The notes: generated by a model from the letters alone, not told the origin. Shown: positions 36,501 through 49,399, numbered from the stretch's first letter. The stretch is 64,000 bases of DNA from Cymbidium sinense (GCA_021442155.1 CM038214.1:52546514-52610513); one strand, 5' to 3'. Numbers and translations are program-made.

Positions 36501-38323
36501 GTTACAATGCTTTGAATTAGCACCGATTATCAAATATCAAAAGTACTAGAATTGATTTGTGGTTTTTTAAGAAATTTAAATCAAATCATCTAGCTAAATC
36601 ATTGCCATCCGTTCTAAATAAAAGGAATATACAACATTGATTTCATCTCTGAACTCCCTTTGGAGAATCAATAACCATTGATTTTTTAGGCTAATCATCA
36701 ATGATCTACGTGATGATAGCATGTGTTTTCAATTGCAAAATGATCAAGGAGTGATCATAAAGGAATCTACATTGCTTGATCATACCCCACTGACATGTCA
36801 AAAATGACCAAACAAATTTAAAGGGGAGGTTTAGTTTGAAGATACCCCACTGACATTAATCCATGGTGCTATTTCTCATTTCAAAATATTTCAAGGACCT
36901 TACATGAAGCTTTAGGGAAATATCTATAGCTTCCCTCCCTCTGCATAGGTGTGGAGACCAACACACACTATCACTCACTAGAGTTTGGTATGGGGAGTGA
37001 TCAGACAGGTTAGAGAGGAGGGGGAGATTCATTCAAGCATGATAAAACTTTGGGGGAGGTGTTAGAATGAGAAAAAGTCTTGAATTCAACCTTCCTTAGT
37101 CCTTTAATAGTTGGTCCTAAGTTTTGTTGCTATGGAGATGATAAGAGGTGGTCAACCATTGGAATTTTGGTCTCCTGATAATGCTAAATGTAGTGAGAAG
37201 GTCAAAGTACATGTTTGGAATTTTTGGATGATGAAAGAGGTATAGAGATAAAGTGAGGTGGCTTGATTTTGGGCTTCCCATGGATTCACCTCCTCTATGA
37301 CACCTTGAACTCTCCTTTTGAACTTATTGGTAGCTTATTGGACTCTTAAAATTGGTTTGGCAGCTTCTTAGATTCATGCTAAGATGAGTCCAAAATAGTA
37401 TTGTTTGATTTATGTTTAAGAGCTTTAGTTTGGGTTTGGTGAATTGGTTTGACTTAGATAATTAATTGTATCTTTTGTGTTCATGTTCGTTAAGATATTT
37501 ATCCATTAGGGATTTTTTAGTCTAGTCACATTGATTTAATTTGGTTAAATGAAAAAATGGGTTAAATGAACAAATTGGTCAATTAATCACAATAATTGGT
37601 TGAAATATGTTCAGTAATGATTTCCAAATGATTTGAGATATTTGACTTGAATTATTTTCAATTTAATTTGAATTTAGCCCCAATAAGGTGTATTTGGGTT
37701 TATTTGGATTAAGTGGCCAAATCAACCAATAAATTTTTTGAAGTTAAATTTATTTATGTTGTTCAAACATGTTCATTTGATTATTTTGAATCTGTGGGAC
37801 CCACATAGATGGTTCTAGGTCAAATGACTTTTGACTATTTTGAATCTCACTAAATTTATTTTTTGGTTCATTTAAGTTTGTACATTGATTCTATGCTTTT
37901 TATTTGATTTGATTTAGATTTATTTTGATTTTAGTTGAATTTTCGTGGACTTAGGTGATTTTAAGCTTAAATGAGTCAATTAGGTCAACCATCCCAATTT
38001 CCTTAGTCTAAGCTCAATTAAACTTAGATTTCAATTCAAATGTACTTGTTTTAGATTCATAATAAAATTTAAGGTTTGATTGGGCTCACCTACTACAATT
38101 GGGTCAAATCAAGTCCTAGAAGGATTTAGTAGGATTACCTAAACTTATACCTTACGGAATTAGGTTTTAATTTGTTTATACACCTGTGCATTAAGAGTAG
38201 TGCCCTATGATTTTAGTTAGGAAGCTCTTAATCTAAAATAAAGGATCCTTATTATTAAAATTAAGGATGATGCTAACCTCATCCAATAATTATAGCTCTT
38301 GCATGAAATTACTATTTGAGCTT
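33569..38323 (-). mobile_element. LTR-A copy 4, 4.75 kb, inserted in Athila-like pol
   Basis: It starts TGTGGTGTTT (sense end ..AAACACCACA). Its first 350 bases ('ggagtcataagggacacc', 'tagatcttag', 'gatctttcccc', 'aatactatcgattaaaatagtc') match 47280-47600 and 63650-64000, and the reverse complement of 14720-15059. The far terminus is degraded: after 'gatgctaacctcatcc' the family end is unclear, so the right edge is good to a few bases. Candidate target duplication: atgtg (33564-33568) and atacg (38324-38328), two transitions apart. Taking out the insert restores the host frame: LMC before, DVTNF after, where relatives have LMCDASDY. Confidence 0.8.
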
Positions 38324-39970
38324 ATACGTGATGTAACTAATTTTGTAGTAAATACACTTTTGGAGTGAAGGAAGAATAAGGCATGCATGGTCATATATTA
38401 TGATAGTAAGCTTTAGATGAATCTCAAATAAATTATGCCATAACTAAAAAAAATTTATTAATAGTGGTCATTACATTTTACAAGTTTAAATCATATTTGA
38501 TAGAGATAACATACATTACTTATACTAATCATTCCACTATTAAGTATTTAATATTAAAGAATAGCCAAAGTTAATAAGATGAATTTTAGTTTTGCTAGAA
38601 CTTACTTTAAAAATCTATCATAAAAAAGAAATTGAACATCAAGTACCAAATCATTTATCTAGGTTATAGAATGAATTAACAATAAAGAAGAAAAAGATAT
38701 TAATTAATCATTTCTTCATGAACATATATTTGCATTGAATTATCAAAGTGTTCTATGGTATGATGATTTTGTTAAGTATATTATAAGTGGTATTTTGTTT
38801 CTTGATTGACATATCAATGAAAGATAAAGTTTATGCATGTTGTTCAACAATATTTATATGATGAACCCTTCTTATATAAAAAATGTAATGATCTTAATGG
38901 AGGAAATAGAAAGCATACTTAAATATTATCATGATTCATAATTGGTGGACATTTTGGAGGAAAGAAAATAGCTACAATGGTTTTGTAGTGTAGATTTTAT
39001 TATCCATCAATATACAAAGATGATTATGATTATGTTAAAATATGATAGATGTCACCAAGTGGGAAATATGCTTAAACATCATGCAATGCCCTTAAATTAT
39101 ATTCTAGAACTAGAAATATTTTACATTTAGGGGATAGGTTTTATAGGACCTTTTACCCTTTTTATGAAAATTTGTATATCTTAGTTGTAGTGAATTTTGT
39201 ATCAAAGTGGATGAAAGCGTAGTTTTACACCTACTGACTTTGAGGTGGTAATTAAATTTTTAGAGAAGAATATTTTTACTAGACTTGGAACACATAGAGC
39301 AATCACTTATGATGAGGGTAGCTAGTTTTTCAAGCTGTATTATTAAAGTATGATGTGAAACATAAAATTGCTACTACATATAACCCCTCGATAACTGAAC
39401 AAATATGAATTTCAAATAAAGAAACTAAGAGAATTTTAGAAAAAATAATTAATCCATTTAGTAAAGATTGGTCTTTGAGATTAGATGATTTTTATGGGCC
39501 TTTATAACAACACATAAAACTCTAATTGGAATGTCATTATATAGGCTAATTTTCATGAAATGTTTACCAATTACCTTCAGAACTAAAATATATAATTTAT
39601 TTAGAAAACAAAGAATTAAACCTCAAATTTAAATGAAGCAAGAAAGAAATGTCTTTTATAGTTGAATGAATTAGATAAAATAAATTTTCAAGCATATGAA
39701 TTTCAAAAATTTATAAAGAACAAGTTAAAAAGGATGATTTGAATCTGAACATGATGTAATTTTATTTAACTATAGACATAAATGTTTCTAGGAAAATTAA
39801 AGTCAAGATTGCTTTGACAATTTCTAAATGTTTACCCTTATGAAGCAATGGACATTCAAAATAGGAAAATTGTGAATATGTTGGAGGTGAATGATCGAAG
39901 ATTAAAATAATATTGGAATGGTGAATTGAATGGACAAAAATATTGATTGATTTTATTGAAATAAAATAGA
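38324..39970 (+). pseudogene. Athila-like RNase H and integrase relic, second part of split pol
   Basis: The frame resumes just after LTR-A copy 4. RNase H traces follow (VIYYDSKL near 38380). The integrase zinc-binding region has GGHFGGKKIA near 38944 and a degraded KYDRCHQVGNMLKHHAMPLNY near 39037. The core has GFIGPF (family GIDFMGPF), KFLEKNIFTRLGTHRAI near 39250 and TYDEGS near 39308. The C-terminal part has MFLGKLKSR (near 39783), VYPYEAMDIQ and MLEVNDRRLK (near 39870), matching the 'LFPGKLKSRW..VFPYGAVEI..FKVNGQRLK' tail of Athila-type integrases. Many stops and frameshifts are present. The minus-strand ORF at 39762-40025 is its shadow. Confidence 0.85.
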
Positions 39971-42900
39971 TAAGGTGTAGTCTACTATAGACTATATTAG
40001 CAATTTTAGGAGGTAAACAAAACATTTTATTATTAAATTTTATTACTTTGGCATGTGTATGTATTTATTTAATGTGTAGTAACTAAAAAAAAGTCAAGAT
40101 TGAAAATTGTACCAAGCAATGTCGTGGCACTACACTTTGAAGCAGTCCAATGCTTGCAAAATAAAATTAAATTTTCTAACCCATCAAATATCTCTCCAAA
40201 TGGAGAATATTCTCACGTTGAACTAAAAATGAAGAAACTAAAGAAACATAGTTGTAAAAATGGCACACCCAAGAGTGGGTGAAAATTAGTGTGCTTTTAA
40301 AAGATTTCTTAAAAAGAAAAATCAAATCAAATCTTTAAAGGCTAGTTAGAGAGAGATAACTTAAAATCATATCCAATAAAATAATAAATATTAAAAGAGT
40401 ACTAAAAAAGTAACAAAAAAGATAACAAAGAGCAATAAAATGTTAGAGATGAGTCTATCATTAATTAGTAATATTGAGAAGCCTTACATCAATGTCATTC
40501 TCTGTTAAGGAGAGAAGGATGCTACTCCCTCTTCAAAGTGTAAAATTATTTGTGGTTCTTCATTGTAATAATTTATGGTTATTTTTTAATTTGCAAATAT
40601 CTTGTGAATTTGGATGTATTGTATCAATTATGCGTAGGAATTGTAAAAGGATAACTTAGGTAGGGTTATTGTTTTTTAAATGCAATAGGTTTTTGGTGGT
40701 CTTTCTATTGGAAAATATCAGCAAAAATTCCTTTTGAATTTTATGTGATGGTTGTTATGCTGAAATTGAAAGTAAAAATGATATGATATATTGTCAATTT
40801 TTTTCATCAGACACTTATCAAAATAATGTTTAGCACCTTTCTTTCATATGAATTTGTTTCCAACACATATTTACCCTTGATTTTTTTTGCCAAAAGATCA
40901 TTGGAAATAGTAAATTTTGATGAAATTTAAAATTTTTTTGGTGAATTTGAATGCCATAAATGCATGACCTTCTCGTCATGGTTGTTGTTACTTAATTTAT
41001 TATATATTTGGAAATATAACATACATCCTTATTAACATTTATAAACAAATTGATTAGTTATAAACTATAAAGAAAATTAGAGATTGAGAAAAGAAAAAGA
41101 TGTGGTATAAAATAAAATTCATAATAAACATTTATGAGCATCATTATAGACAAATTTTAGAGTGTTTGATTGGGTTAGTGAGTCATCTAGTTCATAGCTT
41201 TTTGTACTCTAAATAATACTCAAATATAAGTATGTAATATAAAAAGTTTAAATAAAATAATACAACAATTAATAATTCACTGCAAATAATAGAAATAGAA
41301 AGACACCAACTAAAAATAACATGTTGAGCAAATAATCATAAATGCAACTAGTATAAAATATAATAATGAGTATAATGTTGGGTACAAGATATAACTACAA
41401 AGAAGCTAAAAAATTAGTCTATATCGGATGCATAAGAAAAAAAATATAGTAAATGTAAATAGAAAAGAAAAACCAAAAACTAAGATTGTCCTTTATCCGA
41501 TGGTGGTGGTCAGAAGATGCTATGTAGTGAATCAAACTAATATTGAAACCAAGGTCTATCATTTATGTACTACCACTATTATGCCTCCCATCAAGCTTCT
41601 TGTTCTTCAATGTGTTTATAAACTTTGAGCTTAAGTAGTGTGAAATGCTTAGTCTAAGCATCATGGGGTTAGTGGTGGTTTGTTGATGGCTCCCCTCCCT
41701 AATAGCCTCCACTTCTTTAGCTCCTATTGTAGTCAAGCCAACCTCCACTTCTTTCTATAAATGATGTGGAAGGAATGATCTATTAATTTAGAAATAGTGT
41801 GATCTGGTGCCATAAGAAAAGTGACATTGTATTTGACACCTAATAATAAGCAATCATGTGTCCTAATGTTAAATTATACTTTCTTTCAGATTTGAGATTT
41901 CTAATAATGGTAAGATTTTCAAAGTATCAAATTAAAAGGTTTGCAATATTGAATTGTGTATTAGTAATCTGTAAGTAATAATGGATGAAAGAGGTATTAT
42001 TTTTATTCGATCATTGACTTTAGAAATAACATTGTGCCTAAGCATGTGTTGGATAACATGAGCATTTAGCACAAGTCTATTGACTAAGGGTTGATGATGG
42101 TGAAGTAGAGACTATCTAATCACTATATTAACAAATGACCAATTATAATTGGGGTAACTAGTAATACTATAGACAAATAAACTAGTCTTTGACACTTGAA
42201 GATATTCATGAAAATTAATGTCAGAGATAAGAATTTCTTACCATAAACTCTTAGATTGGAGGAGAGTATGATTAGAGTTAATGACATGATTTAAAAAAAT
42301 TTGAAAAGAATCTCAGAAAGAAATCCAAAATTTAAGGGTTGTGCTAGAAAAAATATCAAGTATGGGATAAGATAACTTATCTTGTAAGACTAGCTTTAAA
42401 TCAGTGATCCCATACTTGTTGTACTTTAGGTAGGTAGCATTTTTATCATCCCACCATAAAAAGTTGCCACACTTGCCACATGGTCTTCACTAGCCATGAA
42501 AAGTATCTTGCACACCAAAGAAAAAACACAAAAAATATGAGAGGAAAATGAGAGAAGTTATGCCAAAAAATGGTGAAATAAAGGGCCTCTTATAAATTTT
42601 GTGTTTGTGAGATCATAAATAATGATTTAGATTGTCCCAATGGTCATATTTTGATGGATTCAATTGCACAGTATAATAAAAAATCATATAATATAATTAA
42701 CATTGATCATCTCAATGTTCATTTCAAAGAACTAGTTGAATAATCATACAATTCCAAACATATCCTACAGTACCATGCTTGTCCTTACAAATAATCTTTA
42801 TAATTACAAATCATCTATCCATTTGTCTCAACAAGTTTTGATAATTTAGATAGATATATTATGCAATACATTTTGGATAATGCAGTATGGTTATAGCATT

Positions 42901-43130
42901 TGATTTAGCTTAAAATGAAATAATAATAAGATTAAGGGATTAACATGGAAAGATGTTACATAAAAAAATAAAAATAAGCATGAATGAATTAAATAACGTA
43001 ACAAATAAACTTGACTTAAAAAAAGGAAGCATGTAAAATGCATGAATAAAATAAGAATAAAGTAAAAAGTAATAAAGGTGCTTGAAAAATTAAAAGAATA
43101 AAACAAATATATCCTAAGTACTAAACTCTA
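39971..43130. other. Unassigned 3.2-kb AT-rich region
   Basis: No domain I can name on either strand. The short ORFs here (40100-40282, 40474-40659, 41428-41628, 41748-41563, 43106-42891) have no recognisable motif and low-complexity composition. On the minus strand 42500-42050 gives pieces with a fairly even amino acid mix (for example FLSLTLIFMNIF), which may be a decayed transposon gene. At 40441 TGTTAGAGATGAGTC, followed by 'gagaagccttacatcaatg', resembles the start of some copia LTRs. The 3' end of the Athila-like element is expected in the left part. Confidence 0.3.
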
Positions 43131-43134
43131 TCCC

Positions 43135-44400
43135 TCTTAAACAAATATATAATCATGGTATAATGAGCTTTCAAATCTGGGTTGCTATTTACAAACACAT
43201 GTTCTTTTATTACACCAGTTCAAGAAGGCACTCTTAACATCCATTTGAAAATTTTTAAAACCTTTAAAATAAGCAAATACAAGCAACAATCAAATGGCTT
43301 CCAAACAAGCACCTGATGCAAAAATGTTCTCAAAATCAATGCATTATTTTTTATCAATTATTTTATCCATGAGCCTTGTTTTATTCTTTAAACAACTCCC
43401 AAGTCAATTAATTTATTTTTAAATACCACATAATTTCAATTACACTTTAAAAGGGTTTAGGCACTAATTTACAAGCATCAATTTTAGTAAATTAATTATT
43501 TTTTGTTGCTTTCCTTAACCCAAAATTAATTAGATATTACTTCTTCTGCATTAGTGGGTTCAATCATGGATATGAAGGTTGTAAGGATAACTTTTTTCAA
43601 AGACATTCTAGTCCTAACTTTGTAGATGGGTCTCATATAATTAAATCATGGTGATGACTAAAAGTATAATGCCAACTTCTATGTAATCTACTGTGGCATC
43701 ATCATTTTCCTTCTAGTGAAAATTCTCAATTTTGGGCATTAAGTCATCCTTATCTTAGGTTCTATAAAATATGAAGTAACAAATGATTCATCAAAAATAA
43801 CGTGCATAAACTCCTTGACCAATATTGTCCTTTTATTAATTTTTCTATAAGCCTTTCATAGATAAAGGGTTACCTAAAAAGATTGCCTCATTAGATTTAG
43901 AATCAAACTCCTCCAAGTTATTTTTTTATTGTTCAACACAATACATTAAGACTCAAAAAATATACAAATAAGATAAATTTGTAGTATTACCTTTGATGAA
44001 TTTGTAATGGGCTTTATTCAACTTAATTTAAAGTTTACACAATTTAGGACATAACAAGCCATGTTAATTACCACTGCCCAAAAAAATTTATATAATTTGT
44101 ACTCACTTTGAATATATCTAATAGTTATCTTAAATGTCATATTCATCCATTTTGTTACTCCATTCTATTAAGCTTTCCTAGGGGTTAAAAGTTATGTTCT
44201 ATCCATATTTTATTTGAGAAAACTTTCACTTTATTAATTTCAAATTGTCCACCATAATCACTATAAATATAAGCAATGCTACAACCAAATTTTTCTAAGT
44301 CCAAAACATATATTATTTTTTCTATGGTTGTTATTAATAGACGACCATTGAAAGTTGATATCTCCACTACAACCCTGTTAAGATCCTCCATTACTTAGGT
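43135..44400 (-). pseudogene. Ty1/copia integrase and reverse transcriptase relic
   Basis: Read from 44400 down. The integrase core starts with STFNGRLLITTIEKIIYV and IYSDYGGQFEINKVKVFSNK (44300-44200; family 'SD.GGEF....F..FC'). Then come LNKAHYKFIKG and NISYL.. pieces (family 'LNKTPYELWKGRKPN') and NLEEFDSKSNEAIFLG (43930-43875). RT traces follow: VVFKNKLID near 43430, then FQMDVKSAFLN at about 43250-43215 and a QPRFE-like piece. The order integrase then RT is diagnostic of Ty1/copia. The 43106-42891 ORF beyond it is low complexity. Multiple stops and frameshifts are present. Confidence 0.82.
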
Positions 44401-45154
44401 CCTTATAGAAATTGATATGATTGCCCCCTTCAAAGATAATGTTTGGATTGACACTAACAAATCTAGTTGTTGGCAAAAAATGATAATGAAAAGCAAACCA
44501 AAGTATTGTTGTCATTATAAATGCTTCAATCATATTATGGATGAATTCCAAATGTTACAACATCCTCCCCCTCATAAAGAAACAACACCTGATACATTAA
44601 TTCAAGAGCCTTAAGCCATTTCTACACCAGTTGAAACTAATCAGGTTCTTTAGCCTAAAAGTATTTTTGTTGTGTAGCACTTACTACCACTAATTGGATA
44701 ATTCTAACTCCAAGAATGATAATTCCATTTGTGGTACATTTTTGAATGAAATTCATAAAATCACCAGTAAGTAGATGTCCATGATGACATGGTCACCTTC
44801 CTTAGGAATAATAAATCTTATGCCTAGAGTAAAGGTAAACAAATTATTAGAAATTTTAATTATAATGCACCAAATGTTCAATAGTAATTGGATGAGCCAC
44901 ATGATGTTGAGGATAAAGCACAACTACAAGTTTTAGAGCAAGTTAGGAGGAAGGGATTGAGGAATATATTGATTTGGATTGTTAGTGGTTTCATTAAACC
45001 CCAATCTAGGACTAGAATTAAACAACATGTCAAAAAAGATAAACATGGTATTTTTAGCATCCTAAAACCCTTAGCCAATAATAATAAAAGTGATAGAATC
45101 TATAGAATTTATAAAATACATAAAGTTTACTCAAACTACATAAATAAAATCTAG
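44396..45154 (+). pseudogene. Possible copia-type gag zinc-knuckle relic
   Basis: The open frame 44417-44614 contains KPKYCCHYKCFNHIMDEF followed by QHPPPH. This resembles a CX2CX3(G/N)HX4C zinc knuckle in which the second and last Cys have become Tyr and Phe by single-base changes, with the 'LHG.PP' that follows it in some copia gag proteins. A second open frame (44888-45154) is Lys-rich and unrecognised. It lies on the strand opposite to the adjacent copia integrase, so it belongs to another element. Tentative. Confidence 0.35.
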
Positions 45155-45399
45155 TTTTTTTGGAAGGAGACATACCATGCTGACATAATTTTTTATCACT
45201 CATAATTTCTTCATGTTAAAGTCACTCTAAATGACATCTCAGTTGTATACCCAAAATAAGTAAGATGTCCAAATGTTAAGGAATCACTACATGCATGGCA
45301 AGTACAATAAGAAAGAACATGGGCATCAATCGCATGGACACAAACTCACCCAAAGAATGACCGTATAAGAAATCAAACCATAAGAGACTTACTGTGAGT

Positions 45400-46092
45400 C
45401 TCATCACTTGGTAATGAATAGTTTGCCTCAGTTCAAGGAAAGCTTTTTTTCACTTGGCTACTACACTTTATACTTGCCTCTTGTATCACCTCATCCCCCA
45501 AAGTTTATAAAAGGCGGATGGGTTCCTTTTCATGGGTTCGGTAGCTCATTTTTGAAAGACACTCACTCTCTCCTCCTAAACTTTATTTCTATTCTTATAT
45601 TTATAATAATGGAATTCTCCCATCTTATTAAAACTAACTCAAAAGACAACAAAACTAGATCTTTACCTTATTCTCTCCATTACATGCTATTTCTCACTTC
45701 AATAACCTTGCTTCTGAAGTGTCTTCTAAATTTTTTCTTTAACCACAGATAGAATTAGATCTAACATTCTTTTTTGTCACATAAATATGGATAAAACCAA
45801 GAACTAAAAATCAAATATAAAGTAAAGCAAGACATTCAATTTAGAATCACTCAGCCAAAGTGGAGCCAAATGCTTAATAATTTCTCACCCATTGGGATGT
45901 GGATAGAATCGCTCTCCTGGTGCAAGAAGTCCTAGAGAGAGATAACCACAAACCAAGAATGTTGGAGCAAAAATGATCATCATGATTGATGACATGCCAA
46001 ACTTTGTAAGAAAAAAGGGAATTATCTAAAACTCCCAACTTGGATGTCAAGTTTTATTATTCGAGTGAGGAAGAATAAGGCACACTAGAGAG
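45400..46092 (+). mobile_element. LTR of a Tat-like Ty3/gypsy element (left edge uncertain)
   Basis: It is defined by a TATA box at 45506 and by the primer-binding-site-like TTGGCGACTCT that follows at 46093. The stretch between has no coding content; the 114-codon ORF at 45408-45752 spans the TATA box and is spurious. The left edge was not found: no second copy of this LTR is in the window for comparison, and the region 45155-45400 is featureless. The gag relic starts about 100-350 bases after the primer-binding site, as expected. Confidence 0.55.
45506..45513 (+). promoter_or_regulatory. TATA box of the Tat-like LTR
   Basis: TATAAAAG in 'agtttataaaaggcgga', about 585 bases before the primer-binding site. 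Likely the U3 promoter core of this LTR. Confidence 0.55.
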
Positions 46093-46093
46093 T

Positions 46094-46103
46094 TGGCGAC
46101 TCT
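46094..46103 (+). other. Primer-binding site (tRNA-Arg type) of the Tat-like element
   Basis: TGGCGACTCT. The sequence TGGCGACTC.. is the primer-binding site I recall for Ogre/Tat elements, complementary to the 3' end of a plant tRNA-Arg. It starts one or two bases after the inferred LTR end, and gag follows on the same strand. Bases beyond 46103 (TACCAAT) have diverged from the usual CTGGGGA. Confidence 0.65.
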
Positions 46104-46199
46104 TACCAATGCATCCTCCATAAAGAATGCTCAAGCTTATCTCTCGCATAGGTTCAAAATTTTGCATTTGAAGTTCAATTGAGTTCAAACATACATTAT

Positions 46200-47160
46200 A
46201 TGCCAAATTACTTATTTGGAGTCAAAAACATCATTGTTGGACTTGGATGCTATGATGAAATGTCATCTTTTCCTTACTACCTTAAAAAATTGACTCTGTG
46301 GTGCTTCTCACACCTTTGGTTATTACCTCATTCTCTTATTTCAAAATGATGTTTGCCATTCAATTTGCTAATACCTAGAAGTAATTAAAGAGCTCCCAAG
46401 CTCTCCTTCAAATAAGGCAAGAGCCACATGAGTCCATGAAGAGATTTATCACTCGCTTCTAGTGCGAGATATTAGAAGTCAAAGACCAAAAACCCATAGT
46501 GGCTTATACAACACTTGCTCAAAGGTTGAAGAAAGGGCCATTTAGGTATTCCCTCAAGCTTCAATGGCCCAAAACACTCACCAAACTAGTTGGGATGGTG
46601 AATAATTATATAATTATTGAGGTGTATAATGAAGTTGTTCAGTTGACTCCATTGACTCATGCCAATGATTCATCAAAGAGCTTGCATTTAGGCTAGTCTT
46701 CTGGAGAAAATTTTGCTCATGAAGACCAGATAAGAGAAGGTGACCAGAAACACTCGCACATAGGTGAGATTTAGAAATCTTGTATTTTCTACTAAGGGAA
46801 TGAGTACCTATAGCTTGCTACAGTGACTCCACCGATGGTATCAATGGCTGAGTTAGTGGAGGCCATTCCAAAGATGTATTTGTTCAAAAAGCCATTGTCA
46901 CTAAGGTGTGCACGATCACTCTAGCTATTTAAGAAGCTTGGTTGAGGAGCTCATAAAGGCTAAGAAGCTCAAAGAGTTCACTAGGAGGAAAGACAAGAAA
47001 GCTACTAAGACAAGTAATGAACTCACCTCAACATGCCATTCACATTATAGAAGTAGTACCTGCCATCCTTTTGGAAAATGCAGAGTCTTCTTAAAGAGAG
47101 AGTCTCAAGCAACAACAGTCTGGGAAAGTAACTCAACAACCATATTGTAAACACCACATG
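46200..47160 (+). pseudogene. Tat-like gag relic
   Basis: Around 46440-46610 the frame reads FITRF, a stop, CEILEVKDQKPIVAYTTLA, KKGPFRYSLKLQWPKTLTKL, then MVNNYIIIE, matching the 'F..RFN.E.L.V.D....V...M..GL..GPF..SL....P.T..EL...A..Y...E' pattern of Ty3/gypsy gag. At 46908-47000 HDHSSYLRSLVEELIKAKKL and KEFTRRK resemble the '(DHGH)TE(E/D)C..L+.EIE.LI++G.L.EFV' end of Tat-type gag, with the zinc-knuckle Cys lost. Stops and a frameshift separate the pieces. The open frames at 46499-46696 and 46908-47150 are its remains. Confidence 0.75.
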
Positions 47161-47164
47161 CCTT

Positions 47165-47270
47165 GATCATGCTTATGACTTTCTCACAAAGAGATAAACC
47201 TTTCATAGGCAACCCTTACGCTGATGTGATCATCATTACAACATTAATCATCAACAATAAAATTAAAAGT
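47165..47270 (+). pseudogene. Start of Tat-like protease relic, cut by LTR-A copy 5
   Basis: LIMLMTFSQRDKPF, then YADVIIITTLINN and KIKS fit the 'ITF...D......PH.DALVI...I.NY.VKRV' block that precedes the catalytic D-[ST]-G-S in Tat-type proteases. The frame runs into the LTR-A end at 47270/47271 and resumes at 55332. Confidence 0.7.
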
Positions 47271-49399
47271 TATGGTGTTTAAAATATGTGATTAGGGACA
47301 CCACACATAGATCTTAGAGGATACTTATTGAAATGATCAAGTACATTATCAATGAATGTTGTACTACCTTGAAAGGTAAAAGTATCATCCTATAATGGAC
47401 TTAATCATCTAATAAGGACACCTAAGGCCGATGAGTATATGTGTGCCAATAATTTTTCCTTTACTTTACAAGGATGAAGTAAAGTAGAGTTTATTTTAAG
47501 CTGGGTTCTTAAGTTTCCTATAAGAGCAAGCCCTTATATTTAATTACATCTTAGAAAATAAAGTTTCTAACAAAATCTTAATTAAAGTGATCGGATAACA
47601 TCTCCATGGATTTCAAAGTTTGATATTAGAGAAAAGGTGACTGTTGGAATTTAAGTTGGTGAGCTTAAACAAGAAGAGTTCTTAACAAAATCCAAAGGAT
47701 AGTAAGTAAGAAGTGCTCATGATACTAGGAAGTCTTGTGAGCACTTCAATCTACCCTATTATGAGGATTTATACTTTTTAAGTAAAGACTTGTGTCATTT
47801 AAGTTGACATGTTATTAGAAAGCTAGAACATGCATTCAAATAAAATAAGACTGCTAAAAGACCTAAGAGGTAAAGATTTACACCCATAGAAAAAGAGAAA
47901 AAGGCTAGCACTGAACCTATATATAAAGTGTTATAGCACAAGCTAAGAGCTCAATTTAATTTTACTTAGAGAAAATGGGATATATTGGTTCACTTCTACT
48001 AAGAGAGTGAATCTATCCGAGCTTTCTAAACATACAATTGCTAGGAGTGGCCACTAGCTAACAACTCCTATAACTTAAAACCATATGACCAAGTCTCATG
48101 AATATAAAATAGTTAGTTTGTTACTTATTAAAAAATGAGTCTAAGATCCTAAAATCACTCCTAAAAGCTTAGATCATGTTGGATATGAAAGCATATCCTA
48201 GACTAATGCAATAAAAATTAAAGTATTTTACTCATTTTTAACTTATCAATTTGGCTCAAGTAGGTGATGATAAAAAATATTATGGGACAATCTGTGAGAA
48301 GGGTCTTCTTCACTCATGGGATTGTTGTCCATAATCTTGCACTACCTTTATCAAGCAATGAGTGAAGATCCCTTCTATTCAATGATGAAAAAAATAATAT
48401 GCATGAATGATATTATCTACATTCATCATAAAACTATAACATCTAAATCAATTTTATTAATTAATTCTTATAGAATTATCATTTGATTATGAGTTTTATT
48501 AGTTTTAAGTTAAAGTTATTGATTTTAATTGGATGAAAATTTAAAGACTTAAAGATCCTAGCAAAATCCTGTCCATATAATAATCATCACACTTTAGAAA
48601 CTTAGAAAAAACATGCAGATCTATTATGCAAATAAAGGTAAACACACCAATCAATTAATCAACTTTAAGGAATAATAAAGGTTAGTGATGTCAAGTTCTA
48701 CTATACACCTCAAAAAAAAGAAAAAAAATGTTAAGTTGCTGAGTTGAACCCTTATACAGCTCAGTTTATAATTATATGGATAAAATTAAAAGCCATAAGG
48801 GTCTTTATTTTCACTTGATCTTCTAAATCTTGGATCTTTTAGGCATTATAGGGCCTCTCAAGTCCATGCTTTTTAGCATCTATTTATCCTAAACTCCATG
48901 ACTTTAACCTTACTCTATTACAAAAATTACATTCAAATTTCCAAAAGAAATCTTAACTAAACTTGCAAAAAGTGGTTAGCTATAATGTACATACACACCA
49001 AATAATTATATATCACATAATTGATTTAGCAACCATGAGTTCCAAGCCCACCCATCCTATTAAGCTACACTTAAAGGGGAAAGCAACACCTGCAATCAAG
49101 AACATTTACATAATTTTTATATTATTATAGCAACACTTTTAATTAAGCATAATCCCCCATAAAAGTATTATTAGTCTAAAAAGATGACCTAATATCCAGA
49201 CTAGAGAATAAATAATTCTAGCCATCAAGACTAAAAATAGTACACCACAAAATAATAAAAATCATCATATCACAAATAAATTCATCGATCTAACCTAATT
49301 CTAGCATATTGAAAAAGAGTTACTATTGCAAGTCTGTACTAGGCTTATTTTAAGTTTAAGTTTTGATTTAAGTTTAATATTTATTTAATTTACCATTAG

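Noticed and set aside
38303..38330. A possible 28-base target duplication at the right of LTR-A copy 4 (resembles 33543-33570)
   Set aside because: A 5-bp duplication with normal LTR ends explains the frame equally well and agrees with copies 5 and 6; the remaining similarity is short and may be chance. Left as an open check in the findings.
45408..45752. 114-codon ORF, the longest plus-strand ORF of its neighbourhood
   Set aside because: It spans the TATA box of the Tat-like LTR and has no conserved motif; the composition (Leu, Ser, Phe, Ile) follows the AT-rich DNA.
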